DNA of 64,000 bases, taken from a virus. The notes below the pieces were generated by a model. It worked only from the letters and a program-made list of their open reading frames with translations, was not told the DNA's origin and ran no database searches. The translations under genes were made by a program, and so were the position numbers. Of this stretch, positions 54,716 to 62,129 are shown piece by piece. Position 1 is the stretch's first letter. Each line of letters starts with the position of its first letter. Where the stretch lies: IMG/VR virus record IMGVR_UViG_3300042484_001250, positions 1 through 64,000 of that record; one strand, written 5' to 3'.

Positions 54716-55609
54716 ATGAATTTAGGATACGCGTGTATCAATATGAGTTTAGGAAAGAACGTAACTACAAATCGTTCTATGGTTAAACGTACATTCAATC
54801 AAAAAGGTTTAGATTATGTTTCGGAACTTGCATTAGCAAACGCCAAAGATGTACTCAAAATATTAGTGTGGAATAAGAACAATAATATAAAGTTCTTTCG
54901 TTTATCATCAGCGCTCGTTCCTTGGGGTGATGGTTTGGACCTAACAACCTTAAAAGATTATGATGAGATAAGTATCGCACTTCGTAGAGCAGGTGATTAC
55001 GCTAAAGCAAATGGTATTAGAATTAATTCACATCCTGGTCCATTCAATGTATTACCATCTCCAAACGAATCCGTTGTTCAAAAGACTTTTGCTGATTTAG
55101 AATTACATGGTAAAATATTTGACCTTATAGGGTTATCACTAACTCACTATAATAATATAAACATTCATTGTAATGGTGTTTATGGTGATAAACAATCTGC
55201 GATGGATAGATTGATTACAAACTTCAAAAGACTCTCTCCAAGCGTACGCAAACGATTGACATTGGAGAATGATGATAAGGCTTCTATGTATTCCGTAAAA
55301 GACCTTATGTACATCCATAAACATACAGGCATTCCAATTGTATTTGATTACCACCACCACCAATTTTGTACAGGTGGATTGAGTGAAGAAGAAGCACTTA
55401 AATTAGCAGCAACAACTTGGCCCAACGATATAAGACAAGAAGTTCATTATTCGGAGTCAAAAGCATTACATGAAAATAACCCAAAAGAAAAACCACAATC
55501 ACATTCCTATCTTATTAATACCCTCCCCAATACATATGGGTTGGATTTGGACATTATGGTTGAAGCAAAAGGAAAGGAATTAGCAATATTACCATTTATT
55601 AAAAAATAA
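54716..55609 (+). CDS. uvdE: UV DNA damage endonuclease (UvdE/UVDE)
   Basis: ATG 54716 gives the family start M-N-L-G-Y-A-C-I-N. Further motifs: N-R-S-M-V-K-R-T-F, F-R-L-S-S-A-L-V-P-W, S-H-P-G-P-F, L-T-L-E-N-D-D (metal-binding Glu) and V-F-D-Y-H-H-H, then E-V-H-Y-S-E. This TIM-barrel enzyme nicks DNA 5' of UV photoproducts. T4 uses the unrelated DenV for this, so UvdE here is an alternative solution. 297 aa, close to bacterial UvsE. Confidence 0.9.
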   Translation: MNLGYACINMSLGKNVTTNRSMVKRTFNQKGLDYVSELALANAKDVLKILVWNKNNNIKFFRLSSALVPWGDGLDLTTLKDYDEISIALRRAGDYAKANGIRINSHPGPFNVLPSPNESVVQKTFADLELHGKIFDLIGLSLTHYNNINIHCNGVYGDKQSAMDRLITNFKRLSPSVRKRLTLENDDKASMYSVKDLMYIHKHTGIPIVFDYHHHQFCTGGLSEEEALKLAATTWPNDIRQEVHYSESKALHENNPKEKPQSHSYLINTLPNTYGLDLDIMVEAKGKELAILPFIKK

Positions 55610-55613
55610 AATT

Positions 55614-56015
55614 ATGGATACGAACACAACATTAAAAATTACATTAGGTACAATACTAATAGTTGGAATTATAGCAATGACAATAGTATCAATAGGATTT
55701 AGTATGAATGATAAAGATAAATCGGTTGTTGCAATGAGTAGAGAAAACTATCAGATTCAAACTCATACAATAGATTCATTGACTAGAGTAGTTGATAGTT
55801 TAGAAATAGAAATACATTCACAAGCACAAAAGTTTGATAATACCGAAAAAAAATACAAAGAAATCCTATTTGAATATGAATTGGGAATTGATAGAATCGA
55901 AAACTATCATCCAAAAGCATATGAGGATTTCCATAGGATATTAGCATATAGAGAAGATTATAGTAGAGAAGCAGAAATTGAAAACAAAAAAAGATTAAAT
56001 GAATACAATAGATAA
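55614..56015 (+). CDS. membrane-anchored coiled-coil protein (133 aa)
   Basis: One N-terminal membrane helix (about residues 9-28) and a long coiled coil (40-130). Overlaps the ThyA start by 17 nt. The layout resembles i-spanins or anchor proteins, but no identification is possible. Confidence 0.68.
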   Translation: MDTNTTLKITLGTILIVGIIAMTIVSIGFSMNDKDKSVVAMSRENYQIQTHTIDSLTRVVDSLEIEIHSQAQKFDNTEKKYKEILFEYELGIDRIENYHPKAYEDFHRILAYREDYSREAEIENKKRLNEYNR

Positions 56016-57150
56016 AAAGTATCAACAATTACTTAATGATATTATTGAATTTGGTGTAGAAAAAAAAGATAGAACCGGAACAGGTACTATATCAGAGTTT
56101 GGACATCAAATACGACATAAGATGAGTGAGGGGTTTCCATTACTTACTACAAAAAAGATGCATTGGAATTCCATTGTGACAGAACTCCTATGGTTTTTAA
56201 GAGGTGATACTAACATCAAATTCCTATTGGATTACGATTGCCACATTTGGGATGGTGATACATATAAGAACTATGTAAGTAAAGTTGAAGAATATACATC
56301 TACATTAAATGTTCCTAATGATATATCCGAATTTCAAGAAGTAATGGATTCAGTAGGAAACCAAATAAAGAGTAGTGTATTATCAAAAGAAGAATTCATT
56401 AAACAAATCAAAACCAATAATGAGTTTGCAAAGAAGTGGGGAGATTTAGGTCCAATCTATGGTAAGCAATGGAGGCAATGGCAAGGGTGGATGCAATATA
56501 AGAGAGATGATGGTTCAAACGGATTTGGTTCATTGTGGTATGACCAAATCCTACAATTAGTTCATTCCTTAAAAACAAATCCAGATAGTAGAAGATTGAT
56601 GGTATCAGCTTGGAACGTAGCGGAGTTAGACCAAATGGTTTTACCACCTTGTCATTATGGATTCCAAGTTTATACAAGAGAGTTGAGTAAATTTGAAAGA
56701 AGTAGACATATGGGATTACCAGAAGGTGAACATTTTTTAGATGATGTATTAGATAAACATAACATTCCTAAACGTGCAATCTCTTTAATGTGGAATCAAC
56801 GTAGTTGTGATACATTTTTGGGATTACCTTTTAACATAGCATCTTATGCATTACTATTAGAGATTATTGCGAAAGAAGTAAATATGGTGCCGGAAGATTT
56901 GATTGGTAATTTGGGAGATGTACATTTATATAAAAACCATATCGAACAAGCCAAAGAACAAATCAGTAGAGAACCTTATAGTTTACCAAAAGTTGAAATC
57001 ACCGAAAGGAATTGGTATCAGCACGAAAAAGTAAAAGAGAATTTAGGACCAAAAACATTTAGAGATATAATACTATCTTATAGACCTGATTGTTTTGAAT
57101 TAATAGGTTACGAATCACATCCAAAAATTAAAGCACCATTATCAAATTAA
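55999..57150 (+). CDS. thyA: thymidylate synthase (ThyA)
   Basis: R-T-G-T-G-T near the N-terminus, L-G-P-I-Y-G-K-Q-W-R, catalytic Cys in L-P-P-C-H-Y, R-S-C-D-T-F-L-G-L-P-F-N-I-A-S-Y and G-D-V-H-L-Y-K-N-H define a full ThyA. It makes dTMP from dUMP with methylene-tetrahydrofolate. At 383 aa it is longer than the E. coli enzyme; extra residues lie after W-D-G-D (about 93-145) and after the catalytic Cys, both places where other ThyA enzymes vary. It works with dCMP deaminase (47086). Confidence 0.95.
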   Translation: MNTIDKKYQQLLNDIIEFGVEKKDRTGTGTISEFGHQIRHKMSEGFPLLTTKKMHWNSIVTELLWFLRGDTNIKFLLDYDCHIWDGDTYKNYVSKVEEYTSTLNVPNDISEFQEVMDSVGNQIKSSVLSKEEFIKQIKTNNEFAKKWGDLGPIYGKQWRQWQGWMQYKRDDGSNGFGSLWYDQILQLVHSLKTNPDSRRLMVSAWNVAELDQMVLPPCHYGFQVYTRELSKFERSRHMGLPEGEHFLDDVLDKHNIPKRAISLMWNQRSCDTFLGLPFNIASYALLLEIIAKEVNMVPEDLIGNLGDVHLYKNHIEQAKEQISREPYSLPKVEITERNWYQHEKVKENLGPKTFRDIILSYRPDCFELIGYESHPKIKAPLSN

Positions 57151-57161
57151 AAAATAATAAT

Positions 57162-57734
57162 ATGAAAATTAAAAAAATTGAGCAATCGCCTGTTACAAAA
57201 GAAGATATTGCAAAGTATAAAGAATTGGTACAACATAGAGAAGGTATGATGCATACTGCTAATGATGTTGGAATGAATAAAAGAATTGTTACCTTTAGAC
57301 CCGATACAAAAGATACCGAACTTACATTAGTAAATCCTCGTATTGTAGAAGGTTCGGATAACGCAGTTGTTTATTTTGAAAAGGATAACTACAAAGATAA
57401 AATCCGCAAGACTGTTCGATTATCACATTTAGTTATTGAAACTGATAATTTGGGTAAGATGGAATTCAAATCAGATAAAACAAATTGGAAAAACGCCGAT
57501 GAGTTTATGGAAGATGCTGGTTTATTTGAATCGGTTCATATTCAAAAACTAATTGATGCTATTGATGGTATTGAATTAACACATCCATCTCGTCAATACA
57601 AAGAGACTGTGAGTGTAAAAACAAAGTTGGGAAGAAACGAAAGAGTTATGTTACAATCACCGGAAGGTGAGATGGCATTTGTGAAAGCAAAACAAGCTGA
57701 TTCATATTACCAAATGGGATATAGAGCAATTTAA
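57162..57734 (+). CDS. peptide deformylase-like protein, probably inactive (190 aa)
   Basis: The order of elements follows peptide deformylase: M-M-H-T-A-N-D-V-G-M-N-K-R-I-V (for G-L-A-A-x-Q-V-G-x-x-x-R-I), L-V-N-P-R-I-V, a strand-rich middle, then I-Q-K-L-I-D-A-I-D-G-I (for Q-H-E-x-D-H-L-x-G). The catalytic E-G-C-L-S is absent and H-E-x-x-H has become K-L-x-x-A, so all metal ligands are lost. It is probably a pseudoenzyme with a structural or binding role. Phages do encode active PDFs, which supports the family call. Confidence 0.65.
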   Translation: MKIKKIEQSPVTKEDIAKYKELVQHREGMMHTANDVGMNKRIVTFRPDTKDTELTLVNPRIVEGSDNAVVYFEKDNYKDKIRKTVRLSHLVIETDNLGKMEFKSDKTNWKNADEFMEDAGLFESVHIQKLIDAIDGIELTHPSRQYKETVSVKTKLGRNERVMLQSPEGEMAFVKAKQADSYYQMGYRAI

Positions 57735-57737
57735 TTT

Positions 57738-57998
57738 ATGGCAAAGTTAATATTTAATATAGATAACGATAACTTCAGAGAAGCATCTAACATAGAACTT
57801 ATTGTGCCCGATGATATGGATATTTGGGAATACAAAATAATGTGTACCCGATTAGCCGCAGCAATGGGATATACCGAATCAACTATCAAAAGAGCATTCG
57901 GAGAAGAGAAATACAATCACACCGAAGATGAGTTACGAATCAGAGAATTTTTAGAAATAATCAATGTTTACACCGGTTCACTAATAAACACAATATAA
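57738..57998 (+). CDS. hypothetical protein, paralogue of 16354 (86 aa)
   Basis: Contains A-A-A-M-G-Y-T-E-S-T-I-K-R-A as in the gene at 16354, over 41 kb away. Small alpha/beta protein, function unknown. 1-nt overlap with the next gene. Confidence 0.7.
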   Translation: MAKLIFNIDNDNFREASNIELIVPDDMDIWEYKIMCTRLAAAMGYTESTIKRAFGEEKYNHTEDELRIREFLEIINVYTGSLINTI

Positions 57999-58243
57999 TG
58001 AACGAATTAGAAAGACAAATTTTATCATCACAAATTTTAGTAGAATCGTTGGCAGATATACTAATCCAAAAAGGAATTATGACTCAAGTTGAAATTCAAA
58101 AGTTATGTCAAGAAAGAGTTGATTCACTAACTTCCGAATTAAAGAAGGAACAAAAGAAGCAAGTAAAGAAAACAAAAACAAAACAATCCGATTCGGAGAT
58201 ACTTACAACTATGTTTATGGGTAATCAAATTGGGGAAGCATAA
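57998..58243 (+). CDS. small coiled-coil protein (81 aa)
   Basis: Glu/Gln/Lys-rich helical protein with a very basic stretch near residues 45-65. Unrecognised. Confidence 0.65.
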   Translation: MNELERQILSSQILVESLADILIQKGIMTQVEIQKLCQERVDSLTSELKKEQKKQVKKTKTKQSDSEILTTMFMGNQIGEA

Positions 58244-58259
58244 AAACTTTCCCAATAAT

Positions 58260-58290
58260 TTGGTTTATTCGAAATAATGTTGTATCTTTG
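58260..58290 (+). promoter_or_regulatory. TATCTTTG-class promoter of the sigma-factor operon
   Basis: TTG (58260-58262), 20-nt spacer, TATCTTTG (58283-58290). Host-type promoter, so the late sigma factor can be made before late transcription starts. Confidence 0.72.
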
Positions 58291-58311
58291 TAAGATATAA
58301 ACAAATAAATT

Positions 58312-58578
58312 ATGATATTGTTATATACAATCCTAACAATCTCCATTATTTTTAATATTATTCTTTTTATAAGAGGTATGATATTGGTGAAACAAAACGA
58401 AGAACTAGCTGATGCAATTTTAGAAGCTGATGATGTAGTTGAAGAATCACAAACAACATTGGAGAAAATGTTAGATGAGATGAGAGCCTTAGATATAAAA
58501 GGTTCTTTCGAAGCAGATGATGAAGTAGGAGCGGTTTTTACCGAACTTAAAAACCTCATCGAAAAATATAAAAACTAA
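58312..58578 (+). CDS. membrane-anchored acidic protein (88 aa)
   Basis: An N-terminal membrane helix (residues 2-22) and an acidic coiled-coil tail. First gene of the sigma-factor operon. Unrecognised. Confidence 0.66.
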   Translation: MILLYTILTISIIFNIILFIRGMILVKQNEELADAILEADDVVEESQTTLEKMLDEMRALDIKGSFEADDEVGAVFTELKNLIEKYKN

Positions 58579-58586
58579 TCTAACTA

Positions 58587-59336
58587 ATGCCAAGAAAGAA
58601 AAAAAGTAAAATATACTTTTCGCAAGATACCGAAAACGCAATTATAGAGTATAATAAATCAAAAGATTATGTAAAGAGAAATAGGATATATGTGGAAAGT
58701 ATTCAGTATCCTTTTGAAAAATTAGCAGAAAATATTCTAAACACATTTAAGTTCACATACTTTGATGTACCTAAAGCAGATGTTCAGAGAGAGGTGGTAT
58801 CTACTCTAATTGAAAAGATACACATGTTTAAAGAAGGTAGAGGTAAAGCATTCTCTTACTTCAGTATTGTTGCTAAGAACCACTTAATCTTAAAGAACAA
58901 CGGAAACTATAAGAGGTTTAAGAAAACTGCTCTACTATCCGAAATGCCGGAAACTTGGAATCCACCAAATGATTTTGAAGAAGTACAAACCGGTGCGGAG
59001 TTTATGGAGTTCAGAGATTTAATGTTGGCGTATTGGGATAAACATCTAACAAGAGTATTTACAAAGAAAAGAGATATCCAAATTGCAGATGCGGTATTAG
59101 AACTATTCCGTAGAAGTCAATACATCGAAAACTTTAATAAGAAACATCTATATCTCCTTATTAGAGAAATGACAGATTGTAAGACACACTACATTACAAA
59201 AGTGGTAAACGAAATGAAGAAACATCAGACAAAGATGTTAAATGATTACTTAGACCACGGATATGTAAAGGATGAGAATAACGATTTTTGGGAAGAGGAA
59301 TACTTATATGAAACGGAACAAATAGACGAAGATTAA
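58587..59336 (+). CDS. gp55-like late transcription sigma factor
   Basis: I-I-E-Y-N-K-S-K-D near residue 18, Y-P-F-E-K-L-A-E-N-I, and G-R-G-K-A-F-S-Y-F-S-I-V-A-K-N-H-L-I (about residues 85-102) are the hallmark of the T4 gp55 family in T4-like and cyanophages; the last motif corresponds to sigma region 2. The 249-aa length fits. It should direct host RNA polymerase to late promoters, possibly the TATATTTATA motif noted here. No gp33 or gp45 gene is seen in the window. Confidence 0.82.
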   Translation: MPRKKKSKIYFSQDTENAIIEYNKSKDYVKRNRIYVESIQYPFEKLAENILNTFKFTYFDVPKADVQREVVSTLIEKIHMFKEGRGKAFSYFSIVAKNHLILKNNGNYKRFKKTALLSEMPETWNPPNDFEEVQTGAEFMEFRDLMLAYWDKHLTRVFTKKRDIQIADAVLELFRRSQYIENFNKKHLYLLIREMTDCKTHYITKVVNEMKKHQTKMLNDYLDHGYVKDENNDFWEEEYLYETEQIDED

Positions 59337-59338
59337 AA

Positions 59339-59710
59339 ATGGAAGATATAGCATCAATGTTTTTTCATAGTAGAACACAAGCTCACCAATTTCATACATT
59401 GACAACTGGTGAAGGTTCATACGCAAGACATAAGGCATTAAAAAAATATTACGAAGAAATCGTACCATTGATTGATGGAATTATAGAAGCATATCAGGGT
59501 ATGTATGGTTTAATTTCTTACAAAAAAGTTGCAGGTGTTGATAATGATGCTACTAAAGAAAACATATTAAATTATTTTGATGATTTGATTAAGTTTTTGG
59601 AAACAAAAAGAAAAGATGAAAAACTACAAGTAAGTTGGATTCAAAATGAGTTAGATAATTTGGCAAAACTCTTATACTCAACTAAATATAAACTAACTTA
59701 TTTAGGATAA
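59339..59710 (+). CDS. hypothetical helical protein (123 aa)
   Basis: Soluble helical protein (H-S-R-T-Q-A-H-Q-F-H start) cotranscribed with the sigma gene. Resembles small phage proteins with a DUF5856-type look, but I cannot assign it. Followed by a terminator. Confidence 0.66.
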   Translation: MEDIASMFFHSRTQAHQFHTLTTGEGSYARHKALKKYYEEIVPLIDGIIEAYQGMYGLISYKKVAGVDNDATKENILNYFDDLIKFLETKRKDEKLQVSWIQNELDNLAKLLYSTKYKLTYLG

Positions 59711-59736
59711 TAAAAAAATAAGAAAGTACTAAAATT

Positions 59737-59773
59737 AAGGTGTTTGATATTTATATTCGGACACCTTTTTTTA
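59737..59773 (+). terminator. rho-independent terminator
   Basis: AAGGTGT (59737-59743) pairs with ACACCTT (59761-59767), followed by T7. The loop contains GATATTTATA, a one-base variant of the late-type motif. Confidence 0.78.
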
Positions 59774-59831
59774 TGTCCTATCAATATGTTACATAGTTAA
59801 AAAATTAGACAGGGATTGTACCCTATATTTT

Positions 59832-60503
59832 ATGAAAAATAATGTAACATCAATTGGTTTAAACGTTAGTGAGTTAGGTACTAACTTTCTATTGTTCATC
59901 GTATCTTCTATTGTAGCAATAGGATTATGTACTCAAGCATATTTTATATATCTTAATGTTTCTGGTAACAACGAAACTGCTAGAAACTTATCAACTAAAT
60001 TTGATGAGAAGTTTAATGGGTATTACAAAAACACACCAGGCAACATATTCTATAATGATGATGATACAATATATCATATGGAAGAAAACGAAGTGTGGGT
60101 TGACGGTGTAACTAATCAAGTTAAAATTGGTAAGTTAGCCGGAAATCGTAATTTAGAATTTGGAGTTAAAAACATATTGGAAGAGTATATTCAGGAAACC
60201 GGATTTGCTCTAACTGAAAACGCAAGTAAAAAAATTAAAGTTGAGATAATATATTTAGATGTACTCACAACAAAAAAGAACATATCGGTTTTTCATAGTA
60301 ATGAAGAAGAGGTAGTTATTCGTTTACGTGGAATGTTATATAAAGATGGTAAAAAAGTGAAAGATGTTATAGTGGAGGAATCATCATCGGAAGTATCAAT
60401 GTCAACGCTGATAGTAGACGGTGGTGGTAAGTTCAATCAAACTTCTTTAAGCAATGCGCTGAAGAAAGGTTCTGGTAAACTTATTACTAAACTATTTCAG
60501 TAA
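59832..60503 (+). CDS. membrane-anchored envelope protein (223 aa)
   Basis: One membrane helix (about residues 18-40) precedes a predicted periplasmic domain of about 180 residues. Its C-terminal part (S-T-L-I-V-D-G-G-G-K-F-N-Q-T ending L-I-T-K-L-F) resembles LptE/auxiliary-lipoprotein-like folds, but only loosely. It lies directly before the two exported cohesin/dockerin-like proteins and may serve in their assembly or be a virion protein. Confidence 0.68.
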   Translation: MKNNVTSIGLNVSELGTNFLLFIVSSIVAIGLCTQAYFIYLNVSGNNETARNLSTKFDEKFNGYYKNTPGNIFYNDDDTIYHMEENEVWVDGVTNQVKIGKLAGNRNLEFGVKNILEEYIQETGFALTENASKKIKVEIIYLDVLTTKKNISVFHSNEEEVVIRLRGMLYKDGKKVKDVIVEESSSEVSMSTLIVDGGGKFNQTSLSNALKKGSGKLITKLFQ

Positions 60504-62129
60504 ATGAAAAATTTCTTATTGGCTGTGGTACTTTCATTGGTATCACTTACATCTTTTGGTCAATTGATTATTAACCAAGAGGTAGTAAACTCAAAACCTT
60601 ATAGAGTTGGTGATACACTAACTATAAGATATAACATTATCAAAGGAACTACAAACCCTAGATACCTTTGGATGCGTTATCAATACTCAAACAAACACTT
60701 ACAAAAATTAGGTCAAACTGTATTCTCACAAGGACAAACTGCTCAAAACTTTGAAGCAACTTGGCCAAATTATATGTTTGGTCAAAATCCTACAATCGGA
60801 GTTGGTGAATTGGATAAACAATATGGTTCAACACCTTGGAACTATACCGCAAACAATGATTGGATAGCAAAGCAATTTACAACCCAAAGAGCGGATGCGG
60901 TAATTGATGGATTATGGGCAACTGAAAAGTATATCTTATTAGAAAATACATCTTATCAAGCAATACACAAATTGGATTTAGCAACTGCAACTGGAACAAA
61001 CGATGCGGCAATCACACCAATTGGTTCTCAAGTTCTTCAATTATCATTTGCTACTGGAGATGTAAAATACGTTGCGGCATTTAGAGTAAAAGTTGGGTAT
61101 CCATCCGGATTTAACCCTACATCATTATCTGTTTTAATTCAACCATTGAATACAGATGGAACTACTAATTTTACTGCTCCACAAATAGCAAAGAAAGCAT
61201 TAAACTCAGCAGGAATTGCAGATTTTGAACAATTTAACATTGGTGATAAGTTTGGAGTATATATTGTTCCAACTACTGGAGCAGATTACCTAAACAATGT
61301 GGTAACTGTTACGGATGCTTATAGAGCATTCTTAGCAGTAACCGATGTTGGATTAAATGGAACATCATCAGTATTCCAGTATCCTGCAATTGAAAAGGTG
61401 ATTGGTAATGTAACAATTGGTGATGGTGATTTTAATACAAATGATGCTTATTATTTATTTGCACACATTTTAGGACAAGATGTTGCTTCAAAGGCAAATA
61501 TAACAAGACAAGCGGCAAATCCATTACAATTTATATCGGTAAAACAATCGGCATTTCCAAACTTTGCAGCTGCGGCAACTAACAATTCTGTTACTATTGC
61601 ATCGGCAAATCAAACAGAATTGTTCTCTTATGCGTTTAGTGGTGATTTGGATTTCTCTCACTCATCTAACCCTGGTAACCCAATAACGGCAAATAGTGTA
61701 GGTGGACAAGGAACAATGAATAGAACGATAGCTAACACAGGTATCTACGCAAATCAAGTTACTAAAACTGCAACATTAAGTTTATCATCTAAAATTGAAA
61801 ACAACAAAGTTATCCTAAGTGGTAACTTAACACAAGAAGGATTGGCAGGTTTGGAAGTTATTTTGAAATACGATGACTCTAAATTAACTTTGGATGGTAT
61901 TGTATTTGATGCTGGTTCAACTGTAACTAACTTCTCAACTAACAAAGATGGTAGATTAACATTTGGTTCTATGGACCAAATTAAAACTGGTAGAATTAAA
62001 ACTGGTACACCATACAAATTAACTTTCACATCTAATGTTCCTTTAACAAATACCGCTGGTTTATTCTATACTGAATTAGCAGATGCAGTTGATGGAAAAG
62101 GAAATAAGATTGGATTAAATGTAGAGTAA
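60504..62129 (+). CDS. exported dockerin/cohesin-like protein (541 aa)
   Basis: Signal peptide (ends near S-L-T-S-F-G-Q, residue 20). Dockerin-like calcium loops occur around residue 310 (V-T-I-G-D-G-D-F-N-T-N-D-A-Y-Y-L-F). The C-terminal ~115 residues (G-L-A-G-L-E-V-I-L-K-Y-D-D-S-K-L-T-L onward) match a cohesin-type beta sandwich. The product is homologous to the next gene in domain order but lacks its lectin domain. Such modules mediate protein-protein contacts. As phage products with signal peptides they may build an extracellular or surface structure. Overlaps the next gene by 1 nt. Confidence 0.75.
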   Translation: MKNFLLAVVLSLVSLTSFGQLIINQEVVNSKPYRVGDTLTIRYNIIKGTTNPRYLWMRYQYSNKHLQKLGQTVFSQGQTAQNFEATWPNYMFGQNPTIGVGELDKQYGSTPWNYTANNDWIAKQFTTQRADAVIDGLWATEKYILLENTSYQAIHKLDLATATGTNDAAITPIGSQVLQLSFATGDVKYVAAFRVKVGYPSGFNPTSLSVLIQPLNTDGTTNFTAPQIAKKALNSAGIADFEQFNIGDKFGVYIVPTTGADYLNNVVTVTDAYRAFLAVTDVGLNGTSSVFQYPAIEKVIGNVTIGDGDFNTNDAYYLFAHILGQDVASKANITRQAANPLQFISVKQSAFPNFAAAATNNSVTIASANQTELFSYAFSGDLDFSHSSNPGNPITANSVGGQGTMNRTIANTGIYANQVTKTATLSLSSKIENNKVILSGNLTQEGLAGLEVILKYDDSKLTLDGIVFDAGSTVTNFSTNKDGRLTFGSMDQIKTGRIKTGTPYKLTFTSNVPLTNTAGLFYTELADAVDGKGNKIGLNVE

